In this document: positions 1 through 6,598 of the stretch, one piece after another
How positions within the stretch are numbered: the stretch's first letter is position 1
Layout of the letters: each line of letters opens with the position of its first letter
Assembly: GCA_003162495.1 (NCBI GenBank)
Contig: PMOF01000206.1
Location: forward strand, 3,733-11,192
Length of the DNA stretch: 7,460 bases
Direction of reading: 5' to 3'
DNA from: Acidobacteriaceae bacterium
GTDB taxonomy: Bacteria; Acidobacteriota; Terriglobia; Terriglobales; Acidobacteriaceae
Program-made: the position numbers and the translations under genes
The notes under the pieces: model-generated
The model's input: the letters and a program-made list of their open reading frames with translations, nothing else
Told to the model about the DNA's origin: nothing
The model's database searches: none

Positions 1-170
1 AGAAAGCGAATGGCGCTGACATCACCGTAATATGCGCAATGCTGGATGAGAGAGACGCCGTTATCATCTTTGTGGTTTGCGGGAACGCCGCTTGGAAGAA
101 GGTCGAAGACCAGCTCCGTGCGGCCGTCGGCTAGTTCGCTCAATATCTTTTCGAATGGAGAGTCACTCAT
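1..170 (-). CDS. Ankyrin-repeat protein, N-terminal fragment (continues beyond base 1)
   Basis: Reading the minus strand from ATG at 170 gives 56 complete codons without a stop to the window edge, beginning MSDSPFEKILSELADGRTEL. The segment from about residue 36 (DDNGVSLIQHCAYYGDVSAI) fits the ankyrin pattern D-x-x-G-x-x-x-L-x-x-x-A-x-x-G-x-x-x-x-x-x-x-L. The preceding ELVFDLLPSGVPANHKD looks like the second helix and hairpin of a prior repeat. Ankyrin repeats mediate protein-protein contacts, so no enzymatic role can be given. The start is chosen because GGAGG lies 8 nt upstream. An in-frame ATG at 191, one base after the transporter stop, would add seven residues but has no clear Shine-Dalgarno. 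The gene begins 22 nt after the nucleoside transporter and is probably co-transcribed with it. A cytoplasmic partner or regulator role for the transporter is only a guess. The family call is fairly firm; the full length is unknown. Confidence 0.72.
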   Translation of the reverse strand, partial: MSDSPFEKILSELADGRTELVFDLLPSGVPANHKDDNGVSLIQHCAYYGDVSAIRF

Positions 171-185
171 CGGGAGGTCCTCCCG
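171..185 (-). promoter_or_regulatory. Palindrome enclosing the ankyrin-gene Shine-Dalgarno
   Basis: On the minus strand the 15 bases CGGGAGGACCTCCCG directly precede the ATG at 170. The arms CGGGAGG and CCTCCCG are perfect inverted complements around one central A; a hairpin would keep six base pairs with a GAC loop. The left arm holds the Shine-Dalgarno GGAGG, and the right arm contains ACCTCC, the same sequence as the anti-Shine-Dalgarno of 16S rRNA. The site could therefore be masked unless ribosomes finishing the upstream transporter gene (stop at 193-195) open it. The palindrome is seen directly; translational coupling is inferred. Confidence 0.5.
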
Positions 186-192
186 CTCCATG

Positions 193-1452
193 TTAGCCCA
201 GGAACATGCCGGCGATTGAGGCGGAGATCAGGTTAGCCATAGTGCCGGCTAACATGGCGCGCACGCCTAAACGGGCTAAATCATTGCGGCGCTCGGGGAC
301 TAATGCGCCGATGCCGCCGATCTGCATGCCGATTGAGCCTAAGTTCGCGAAGCCGCACAGAGCAAAGGTCGCGATGGTGAAGGAGCGCGGGGAGAGCGTG
401 GCCTTTTGCGCGCCGAGGGCGATGTAGGCGATGACTTCATTGAGGGCCATGCGGGTGCCGAGCAGGTTGCCGATGGCCATGCAGTCGTGCCAGGGAACGC
501 CGATGAGCCACGCAACAGGCGCGAACAGGTAGCCCAGTATTTGACCGAGGGAGCCGGGAACCCAGTGCATGCCGTTGTGGATATGAACCCAGCCGAGCAG
601 GCTGTCAAGTAAAGCGACCAGCGCGAGAAAGCTGATGAGCATGATGGCTACGTTGAAGGCCAGCTTGCCGCCGTCGATGGTGCCGCGGGCGATGGCGCCA
701 ATCAGATTTTCATCCTTGTGCAATTCATCCTTGGGGATGACGACTTTGCCTTCGGTGGCGGGCTTGCCGGTTTCAGGGACCAGCATCTTGGCTATGAGGA
801 TGGTGCCGGGCGAGGTCATGATGACGGCGGAGAGCAGATGGCGCGCTTCGACGCCCTGCGCGATGTACATGGCCATGATGCCGCCGGAGACGTGAGCCAT
901 GCCGCTGGTCATGATGACCATGAGTTCGCTGCGCGTGGCTTTGGCGAGGAAGGGACGGATGGTGAGCGGGGCTTCGGTCTGGCCCATGAAGATGGAGGCG
1001 GCAACGTTCATACTTTCCGCGCCGGAGATGCGCATGGTTTTGAGCATGATCCAGGCCATGGCGCGGATGATGATCTGCATGATGCCGATGTGATAAAGGA
1101 CGGCGAAGAATGCGGAGATGAAGATGATGGTAGGCAACACCTGAAAGGCGAAAATGGAGCCCGAGTGAGGCGGCAGCAGAGTGCCGAACGCGCCGGAGTT
1201 GGGCAGGCCAAGCTGGCCAAACAGTACCGCGGTCCCGGCGAAGGTGGCAGAGAGCATGCTGTTGACCACGCCGCCGGCCCAGGTCATGGCTCGCTGACCG
1301 TAATCGAAGCGCAACACGAGAAAGGCGAAGGTGATTTGCAGGCCGAGCCCCCAGGCGACGGTGCGCCACCGAATGCGCTTGCGATCGGTGGAGCCGAGCC
1401 AGGCCGCGGTGAGCACGGCCAGAATTCCCAGAATGCCGGTGAATCGATCCAA
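193..1452 (-). CDS. nupC: Concentrative nucleoside transporter, CNT/NupC family
   Basis: This 419-residue, strongly hydrophobic inner-membrane protein has the usual length of bacterial CNT transporters, which import nucleosides by cation symport. Family motifs are present in order: GQTEAPL at 157-163 (substrate-binding GQTE), the SGMAHVSGG stretch at 183-191, ALNEVIAY at 336-343 (conserved NE pair) and CGFANLGSIG at 366-375. The last corresponds to the Phe-x-Asn and Ser positions that contact uridine in the Vibrio cholerae homologue. Residues 225-250 form a charged hydrophilic loop. The start codon is TTG, chosen because AAGGAG lies exactly 8 nt upstream. Gene order after cytidine deaminase and pyrimidine phosphorylase supports a pyrimidine-nucleoside substrate, although CNT specificity cannot be read from motifs alone. 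A repeat and possible terminator separate it from the phosphorylase gene, so it may have partly independent expression. Confidence 0.95.
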   Translation of the reverse strand: MDRFTGILGILAVLTAAWLGSTDRKRIRWRTVAWGLGLQITFAFLVLRFDYGQRAMTWAGGVVNSMLSATFAGTAVLFGQLGLPNSGAFGTLLPPHSGSIFAFQVLPTIIFISAFFAVLYHIGIMQIIIRAMAWIMLKTMRISGAESMNVAASIFMGQTEAPLTIRPFLAKATRSELMVIMTSGMAHVSGGIMAMYIAQGVEARHLLSAVIMTSPGTILIAKMLVPETGKPATEGKVVIPKDELHKDENLIGAIARGTIDGGKLAFNVAIMLISFLALVALLDSLLGWVHIHNGMHWVPGSLGQILGYLFAPVAWLIGVPWHDCMAIGNLLGTRMALNEVIAYIALGAQKATLSPRSFTIATFALCGFANLGSIGMQIGGIGALVPERRNDLARLGVRAMLAGTMANLISASIAGMFLG

Positions 1453-1460
1453 CTGGATTT

Positions 1461-1466
1461 CTCCTT
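1461..1466 (-). promoter_or_regulatory. Shine-Dalgarno fixing the TTG start of nupC
   Basis: The minus strand reads AAGGAG followed by eight bases and then TTG at 1452-1450. No ATG or GTG lies nearby in the frame at a suitable distance, so this near-consensus site is the reason for choosing the unusual TTG start. Confidence 0.7.
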
Positions 1467-1508
1467 GAACTGGAATCGCCCTAGTGTACTGTCTCCTAAG
1501 TTGTTAAA

Positions 1509-1594
1509 AAAACAGCCGCGGATCCTTCGACTCACCACCCCCAAGCTGAAAAGCGCTTGGGGCCCCTTTCGCTCAGGATGACAGTCGCTGTTTT
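1509..1594. repeat. Nested palindromic repeat (TCATCCTGAGCG...GTCGAAGGATCC type), possible terminator or attenuator
   Basis: The outer arms AAAACAGC (1509-1516) and GCTGTTTT (1587-1594) are perfect complements. The inner arms CCCCAAGC (1539-1546) and GCTTGGGG (1555-1562) are perfect 8-bp complements around an 8-nt loop. Between them lie GGATCCTTCGACTC and CGCTCAGGATGACA, the two ends of a repeat I recognise from memory as dispersed in acidobacterial genomes. Read on the minus strand, the structure begins about 20 nt after the pyrimidine phosphorylase stop and is closed by seven T residues (plus-strand A run 1506-1512). That resembles an intrinsic terminator. It fills the gap between the phosphorylase and transporter genes and could make the transporter a weaker distal gene or insulate it. 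Confidence 0.65.
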
Positions 1595-1612
1595 GTTATA
1601 AGTGGCTTTCGA

Positions 1613-3034
1613 TTACCTTACAGCATTCTGCAAAAAGGCTTCGGCAATTTCGCGGGTGAAGATGCGGCTTACCAACTCGACCGGCTGCGGCGGGGTGTCG
1701 GAGACGAGGATCGCTGCCTTGAGTAATGCGATGGGCTCGGGGAGAAGTGCGGGCGTGGTGGCGTAGAGCGTGGCGATGGGCTGGCCTTCCTCAACATGAG
1801 CACCGCGGCGGGCGTGGAACAGAATGCCGGCGTGGGGGTCGACCGGTTCTCCGGCTTTCTCGCGGCCCGCTCCTGTTCGTTGGACGGCCCAACCGATTTT
1901 GGTGGTGTCCATTTCGAAGATGTAGCCGGTCTCCCAGGCGTTGAGGACTTGCGTTGCGCCGGGCTTGTGAAAGTCTGCCGGATTGCTGAAGACGGCGGTG
2001 TCGCCGCCCTGGGCTTCGATCATCCTGAAAAAAATGGCGAGAGCGGAGCCATCTTCAAGCGCGGCTTCTGCGAGGCGGCGGCCGGTCTGGGCAGACTCCG
2101 CCTTGCCGCCGAGGTGAATCATCCAGCCGGCGAGAATGAGCGAGAGTTCGCGGAGGTCTTCGCTTTCCGCGGGGCGATGGCCACGAAGAAGCTCGACGGA
2201 CTCGACCAACTCGATCCAGTTGCCGGCGGCGCGGCCGAGGGGCTGGCCCATGTCGGTGAGCAGAGCCACGGTGCGGGTTCCTGCTGCCTCGGCGGTCGCG
2301 ACCATCAGGGCGGCGAGATATTCGGCGTCTTCCCGGTTGCGCAGGAATGCGCCGGAGCCGGTTTTTACATCGAGCACCAGAGCGTTTAATCCCGCCGCGA
2401 GTTTTTTGCTGAGAATGGACGCGCAGATGAGGCCGGGGCTTTCGACGGTGGCTGTGCGGTCGCGCAAGGCGTAGAGGACGCGGTCGGCGGGAACCAGAGC
2501 GGGTGTCTGGCTGACGATGGATGCGCCGCAATGGGCGAGGACGGTTTCAAATTCCTGCAGGGAGAGCGCGGTGCGGAAGCCGGGAATGGATTCCAACTTA
2601 TCCAGCGTTCCGCCGGTGTGGCCGAGGGCGCGGCCGCTGATCATGGGCACGGCGAGACCACAGGCGGCGGCGATGGGCGCGACCAGGAAGCTGGTTTTAT
2701 CGCCGACGCCGCCGGTGGAGTGCTTGTCGACGGCGACTTTGCCGAGGCGCGCGGGAGAGAATTTTTCGCCGGAGTCGCGCATGGCGAGGGTAAGCGAGCG
2801 GGTTTCATCGAGCGAGAGACCGCGCAGCCAGGCGGCCATGAGCCAGGCGGAGAGCTGCTCCAAAGGAATGGGGCTGGCGGCGCCAGGGATTGAGTTGTCG
2901 GCCGCGCCGGAGACGAGGAAGGCGATCTCCCGGGCGTCCAGAAATCCACCGTCGCGCTTTTTGCGGATGAGGTCGATCACATGGAGCGGGGCGGCGATGA
3001 TGTTCTCATTTGCGCTAGACTCGGATTGCTTCAT
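1613..3034 (-). CDS. deoA: Thymidine / pyrimidine-nucleoside phosphorylase
   Basis: This cytoplasmic enzyme of the nucleoside phosphorylase II family cleaves thymidine, deoxyuridine or uridine with phosphate, giving the free base and (deoxy)ribose-1-phosphate. The 473-residue protein shows the phosphate-binding loop DKHSTGGVGDKTS (103-115) and the family signature SGRALGHTGGTLDKLE (133-148). The pyrimidine-site residues appear as R191, S206 and K210 in the ALRDRTATVES and SILSKK segments, followed by KTGSGAF (224-230). A PYNP_C-type barrel lies around 384-426. It is longer than typical members (about 435-440 residues) because of an N-terminal tail and an extra Ala/Pro-rich stretch near 44-60. 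Whether it is thymidine-specific (DeoA) or broad (Pdp) cannot be decided here. It starts 12 nt after cdd; AAGG overlaps the cdd stop codon at 10-nt spacing, which suggests translational coupling. Confidence 0.95.
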   Translation of the reverse strand: MKQSESSANENIIAAPLHVIDLIRKKRDGGFLDAREIAFLVSGAADNSIPGAASPIPLEQLSAWLMAAWLRGLSLDETRSLTLAMRDSGEKFSPARLGKVAVDKHSTGGVGDKTSFLVAPIAAACGLAVPMISGRALGHTGGTLDKLESIPGFRTALSLQEFETVLAHCGASIVSQTPALVPADRVLYALRDRTATVESPGLICASILSKKLAAGLNALVLDVKTGSGAFLRNREDAEYLAALMVATAEAAGTRTVALLTDMGQPLGRAAGNWIELVESVELLRGHRPAESEDLRELSLILAGWMIHLGGKAESAQTGRRLAEAALEDGSALAIFFRMIEAQGGDTAVFSNPADFHKPGATQVLNAWETGYIFEMDTTKIGWAVQRTGAGREKAGEPVDPHAGILFHARRGAHVEEGQPIATLYATTPALLPEPIALLKAAILVSDTPPQPVELVSRIFTREIAEAFLQNAVR

Positions 3035-3046
3035 TGAGGTTGAGCC

Positions 3047-3466
3047 TTACTTCGATTTCATTTCGAACGCGAGGGGGAAGAGGTCAGAGAAGGCCATGGT
3101 GCGGAGGCCGTCAGAGGCGGGGAAGAGAACCGGTGCGTCGGGGAGGATGAATTCGGAGAGGACCTGGCGGCATGCGCCGCAGGGCGGGCTGGCGGCCTGG
3201 TTGAGATTGGTGACGGCGACGGCCTGGATGCGGATGGCGGGGCCGAATTGGGAGACGGCGCTGACCAGGGCGGCGCGCTCCGCACAGATGGTGAGGCCGT
3301 AGCTGACGTTTTCGACGTTGGTCCCGGTGACGATTTCTCCGTTGGAAAGTTGCAGGGCTGCGCCGACGCGGAAGCCGGAATAGGGCGAGTAGGAATGAAG
3401 CGCGGCCTGGCGCGCGCGTTCGAGGAGATTGGCGAGGGCTGCGTCGGTCGAGGGTTGAGGATTCAT
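3047..3466 (-). CDS. cdd: Cytidine deaminase, zinc-dependent homotetrameric type
   Basis: This 139-residue protein hydrolytically deaminates cytidine and deoxycytidine to uridine and deoxyuridine in the cytoplasm, feeding the phosphorylase encoded just downstream. It has the SPYSGFRVGAAL segment (27-38), the substrate-binding NVEN (50-53), the catalytic CAER with zinc ligand C61 and proton-shuttle E63, and the PCGAC pair with zinc ligands C96 and C99. The length matches the short tetrameric class such as the Bacillus enzyme rather than the long dimeric E. coli type. The ATG at 3466 has GGAG 9 nt upstream. The 146-bp gap separating it from the upstream acyl ligase fusion makes it a plausible first gene of the salvage unit, although I see no convincing promoter in that gap. 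Confidence 0.96.
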   Translation of the reverse strand: MNPQPSTDAALANLLERARQAALHSYSPYSGFRVGAALQLSNGEIVTGTNVENVSYGLTICAERAALVSAVSQFGPAIRIQAVAVTNLNQAASPPCGACRQVLSEFILPDAPVLFPASDGLRTMAFSDLFPLAFEMKSK

Positions 3467-3612
3467 CGGGCTTCGCTCCGCGGTGGGTATGAAAGTTTGA
3501 GGCTAAAACATTTCCTTGGGTGCTGTACATGGCCTGGCATCTGGATTGGGGACTGTCGCGTTTCTTTTTTGAACGTCGCTCCTCCTGGCGATTCGAAGTG
3601 GCACGTGATTCT
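3467..3612. other. Intergenic gap between the acyl ligase fusion and cdd
   Basis: These 146 bases separate two minus-strand genes. I looked for a hairpin followed by a T run after the fusion-gene stop and for paired -35 and -10 boxes before cdd, and found neither convincingly. A short A-rich stretch (CAAAAAAGAAACG on the minus strand) is the only low-complexity feature. The gap is long enough to hold a cdd promoter. Confidence 0.4.
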
Positions 3613-6366
3613 TCAGCCGTTTAGCAGCTTCTCCACCTCGGCGTGCAAACGGGCGGTGATGGCGGCCTCGATGTCAGTGGGCGCGAAACGGATGGGCTGG
3701 CCGGTCAGCACTTCAATGGCGCCGGAGCGGAACCAGCCTCGGCGGCGGGTCTTCAATTCGCCCAGGCCGCGCACCGCCATGGGGAGCACTGGCGCCTGCG
3801 ATTGCTTGACAAGCAAGCCAATACCGGGACGGAAGCGGGCCAGAGTGCCGGCCTCAGAGCGCGCTCCCTCGGGGAAGACCATCACATGGAATCCGCGGTC
3901 AAGCGCTTCGCCGGCATGGGCGAAGCTGCGCTGGAAATCCCGCTGCCTGGGCAACGGAAAGACGTTGAACAGGGCAGTGAGGAGAAAGTAGAAGAGGGGA
4001 CCGGGGAGAAAAAACCGGCCCTCGGGACGGAGGGGGTCGAGGCTGCGGAAGTGGCGATAGTGCTCGAGCATCTCTCCGGACATGGCGACCGCGATGCGCC
4101 TTCTGATGGGGCCGGGCAATGCGTATTCGAGTAGCGGGCCGTCAAAAGCCGTTATGTGATTGGCGACGATCAGCAGCGGTTCGGGGGCGGTTATCCGGGC
4201 GGGGACGATGACTGTTGGGTTGGCGAGAAACCAGACCAGGGGACGCGCCACGGCCTCAAGGAACGCGATGCGCAGGGCGCGGATGGGCGGCCACCAGGGC
4301 CAGTGGGGATAGATGTAGTTTGTGGTGGGGGTGGGTGACGGCGGGGTTGAATGGGAATTGGGCGCGTTTGCTTTTGTGCTTTCCCAGGTCTCAGAAGCGA
4401 GACCTGGGGCACCCGCATTTGTGTCAGATGCGAAACCGGGGGAGTCGGAACTCGCCTCTGCTTGACGGGATGCTACGGGCTCGGGATCTGGGGACAAGAG
4501 GCGGCGCAGGTCTACTAGAGTTTGTGCCTGGTCGAGGCTGACGGTTCCCGCGTCGGCTGGGCTTCCCATGCGCGCTTCGAGGGCCGCAGCTAACTGCACG
4601 CGGCCGAGGCTGTCGAGGTGCAGGTCTTCGGTGAGGCGCAGACGGGGGTCGCCGGAGGGAACGGCTTCGCCGGTAATTTGCGCGATGAGGGTCAGCAGCC
4701 AGTCGGCATTTGCAAACGGCGGGGCGCCGTTGGCGGACTCGATGCGGTTTTGCACTGCTTGCGCTTGCGTGTCCGCCAGCCACGAGGCCACTGCGCTGCG
4801 GCGGACTTTGCCCGTGGAGGTGCGGGGCAGGTCGGGCTCGGGCCACAACTGCCAGCGGCGCAGACGCTGAAACTCCGCCAGGCGCGCGTTGGCGTGCTCA
4901 ATGGCGAGCGCGGCCTGGTCGGCGCTACCGCGAAAGGCGAGTACGGCGCAGGGCTCGGGTCCGGCGGCGGTTTCAAGCGGCACAACGGCGCAGGCCGCCA
5001 CTCCCGGCTGCTGCTCGATGGCGGCCTCGAGGTCTTCGGGGTGCAGATTCAGGCCGGAGGCGGTGACGATCACTTCGCTTTTGCGGCCCAGAAAACGCAG
5101 CTCGCCGGTGGGTTGAGTTTCAGCGAGGTCGCCGGTGGCCAGCCACTCACTGCTGCGCGGATGGAGGGTGCCGCCGGACCAGGTGGCGGCGGAAATGGCA
5201 TCGCCGCGGACCAGGACCTCGCCATCGGGGCCAAGCTTCACTTCGCGGCCGGCCAGCGGTTTGCCGATGGTTCCCTGCGCCACATGGAAGGGATGGTTGA
5301 GAGTAATCAGCGCGGTGGTTTCGGTCATTCCGTAGCCCTGGACGACGACAAATCCGACGCGATTCCAGAACTTCTCGACTGCGGGGGGCAACGCTCCTCC
5401 GCCGGAGATGAGCGCCCAGAATTTGAGGCCGAGGGTGCGATGGACGTCGCGAAAGCGCCACCAGCTTTTGCCGGCGGCCACGACAGGAGAGGGCTTCCGC
5501 GAGGGGGTTTGCTGGCCGGGGACGCTGGTGGCATTGGCAGTGGGTCCGGCGACCCGATCGACAAGTCCGGGAAGGGTGGCTTCGAGATGCGACTTGAGAA
5601 GAGCGAGCACGCGCGGCACGGCTGCGAGAACGGAGATGCGTTCGCGGCGGATGGTCTCGATGAGTCGAGGCGCCACCAGGCGATTTTCGAAGTGAACTTC
5701 AGCGGAATAAATGGATGGAATCCACAGGCCCATGGTCTGGCCGAAGACGTGGCTCAGGGGCAGCGTATGCAAAATGCGCAGGGGATGAATGAAACGCACA
5801 TAGCGCAGATAGGGCTGGGACGCGTTCTCGATGGGACCGATGCTGGCAAGGACGTTGCCGTGGGTGATCACGATTCCCTTGGGCTCGCCGGTGGTGCCGG
5901 AGGTGAAGAGGATCTGCAGCGGCGTTTCCCTGGAGAGGCCGGGAACAGGGCCGGCTTCTTCGGCAGGAAGGGACGCGAGCCAATCTTCAAATGCGAGGGC
6001 GTGCCATGTGGAAGGCAACTGGTGAAGGAGCAGGGCGTCGCCGACAGCCAGCCTGGGCGCGACGTCGGCGGCCACCCGCACAGCAAAATCCGAGGTTCCG
6101 GCGGCATCGAGAGGAACGGCAAGCACGCCGCGCAGCAGGCAGCCATAGAAGGCTGCGACCCACTCCGCGCTGTTTTCAGCCCAAAGCAGCACGCGATCGC
6201 CGGTCTGGATGTTGCGCTGGGCAAGCAGGGCGGCAAAGCGGCCGGCCAGGTGGGCGATCTGCTGGTAGGTTGCGGTCCTGCGCCGATTGCCCAGGTAGCG
6301 AACCACGGCGACATCGCTGCCGTGGCGGCGGAAGTCGTCGAGGAGTGTGGCCAAATGGTCGCGCAT
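3613..6366 (-). CDS. Trifunctional fusion: acyl adenylate ligase - acyl carrier protein - PlsC acyltransferase
   Basis: The 917-residue protein probably activates a fatty acid with ATP, loads it on its own carrier domain and transfers it to a (lyso)phospholipid or glycerol-phosphate acceptor at the membrane. Residues 1-540 form an ANL-type adenylation domain: LFTSGTTGEPKG (153-164), QGYGMTETTA (343-352), ATGDLA (410-415), FLGRKSEVIVT (425-435) and PRTSTGK with catalytic K520. Residues about 548-625 form a carrier domain with the phosphopantetheine serine S586 in LHLDSLGRVQ. A Ser/Pro/Thr-rich linker (about 630-685) leads to a PlsC domain with NHITAFD (H737-x4-D742) and FPEGARSE (831-838), plus hydrophobic stretches near 700-720 and 785-805. 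Aas of E. coli joins similar activities in the opposite order, without an internal carrier. ATG at 6366 is chosen because GGGAG lies 5 nt upstream; a TTG at 6381 lacks such a site. The linker carries a palindromic repeat. Confidence 0.9.
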   Translation of the reverse strand: MRDHLATLLDDFRRHGSDVAVVRYLGNRRRTATYQQIAHLAGRFAALLAQRNIQTGDRVLLWAENSAEWVAAFYGCLLRGVLAVPLDAAGTSDFAVRVAADVAPRLAVGDALLLHQLPSTWHALAFEDWLASLPAEEAGPVPGLSRETPLQILFTSGTTGEPKGIVITHGNVLASIGPIENASQPYLRYVRFIHPLRILHTLPLSHVFGQTMGLWIPSIYSAEVHFENRLVAPRLIETIRRERISVLAAVPRVLALLKSHLEATLPGLVDRVAGPTANATSVPGQQTPSRKPSPVVAAGKSWWRFRDVHRTLGLKFWALISGGGALPPAVEKFWNRVGFVVVQGYGMTETTALITLNHPFHVAQGTIGKPLAGREVKLGPDGEVLVRGDAISAATWSGGTLHPRSSEWLATGDLAETQPTGELRFLGRKSEVIVTASGLNLHPEDLEAAIEQQPGVAACAVVPLETAAGPEPCAVLAFRGSADQAALAIEHANARLAEFQRLRRWQLWPEPDLPRTSTGKVRRSAVASWLADTQAQAVQNRIESANGAPPFANADWLLTLIAQITGEAVPSGDPRLRLTEDLHLDSLGRVQLAAALEARMGSPADAGTVSLDQAQTLVDLRRLLSPDPEPVASRQAEASSDSPGFASDTNAGAPGLASETWESTKANAPNSHSTPPSPTPTTNYIYPHWPWWPPIRALRIAFLEAVARPLVWFLANPTVIVPARITAPEPLLIVANHITAFDGPLLEYALPGPIRRRIAVAMSGEMLEHYRHFRSLDPLRPEGRFFLPGPLFYFLLTALFNVFPLPRQRDFQRSFAHAGEALDRGFHVMVFPEGARSEAGTLARFRPGIGLLVKQSQAPVLPMAVRGLGELKTRRRGWFRSGAIEVLTGQPIRFAPTDIEAAITARLHAEVEKLLNG
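4383..4440. repeat. In-frame palindromic repeat in the linker of the acyl ligase fusion
   Basis: The plus strand has CCCAGGTCTC (4383-4392), a 6-nt loop and GAGACCTGGG (4399-4408), a perfect 10-bp inverted repeat. It runs directly into TGGGGCACCCG (4405-4415). A second stem follows, GCATTTG (4415-4421) with CAGATGC (4425-4431), seven pairs including one G-T. On the coding strand this gives two related heptapeptides, PGFASDT (643-649) and PGLASET (654-660), whose DNA matches at 16 of 21 positions. The 11-mer TGGGGCACCCG recurs in a comparable element inside lhr. The position in a disordered-looking linker explains tolerance of the insertion. Confidence 0.7.
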
Positions 6367-6371
6367 GGTCG

Positions 6372-6376
6372 CTCCC
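6372..6376 (-). promoter_or_regulatory. Shine-Dalgarno deciding the start of the acyl ligase fusion
   Basis: The minus strand reads GGGAG, five bases, then ATG at 6366-6364. The alternative TTG start at 6381, five codons upstream, has no purine-rich site before it, and this motif would then lie inside the coding region. This favours the ATG. Confidence 0.6.
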
Positions 6377-6523
6377 GGCAAAGTTTAGCTTAGCGTATCG
6401 GGTGGCAGGACATTAAAAGCTGGAGCATGTGGTTCGGTCACGGCCAAAATGTTGCGGCCCGCAGAAATTTCGCCGGAATGGAGGGAGATCGCTTAGGTCC
6501 GTTGGTGGTGGGCCCATTTGAGA

Positions 6524-6598
6524 GAAGGGCGTTCCTCAGGGGCTAAAGCCCTCGGGGTTTTGTGTCATTTCATGTACGGGCTGAAGCCCATACCCTTC
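6524..6598. repeat. Intergenic double-palindrome repeat (GGGCTRAAGCCC pair)
   Basis: GGGCTAAAGCCC (6540-6551) and GGGCTGAAGCCC (6578-6589) are near-identical 12-base palindromes with 5-bp arms around AA or GA, 38 bases apart start to start. They are bracketed by GAAGGG (6524-6529) and CCCTTC (6593-6598), a perfect 6-bp inverted pair, so the unit could fold as a stem with two internal hairpins. The segment GTTCCTCAGGGGCTAAAGCCC matches an element I recall, without a search, as dispersed between genes in acidobacterial genomes. It lies between two divergent gene starts, so it is not a terminator of either. It may be a mobile repeat or an RNA-encoding element. Confidence 0.65.

Noticed and set aside
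450..457. CGGGTGCC in nupC, identical to the right arm of the lhr repeat
   Set aside because: It has no partner arm or TGGGGCACCCG nearby and encodes conserved transporter sequence (LLGTRMA). An 8-mer match is expected by chance in this base composition.
718..1581. A 287-codon open frame on the plus strand opposite nupC
   Set aside because: The product is Asp/His/Gly-rich and low in complexity, and it lies antisense to the transporter and across the palindromic repeat. It is best explained as a shadow of the transporter's codon use.
6367..6381. TTG at 6381 as start of the acyl ligase fusion
   Set aside because: It has no Shine-Dalgarno upstream, while the ATG five codons later has GGGAG at 5-nt spacing.
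4618..6393. A 591-codon open frame on the plus strand opposite the acyl ligase fusion
   Set aside because: It is fully antisense to a gene with clear catalytic motifs. Its translation is Gly/Arg/Ala/Asp-rich with no recognisable domain, as expected of a high-GC mirror frame.
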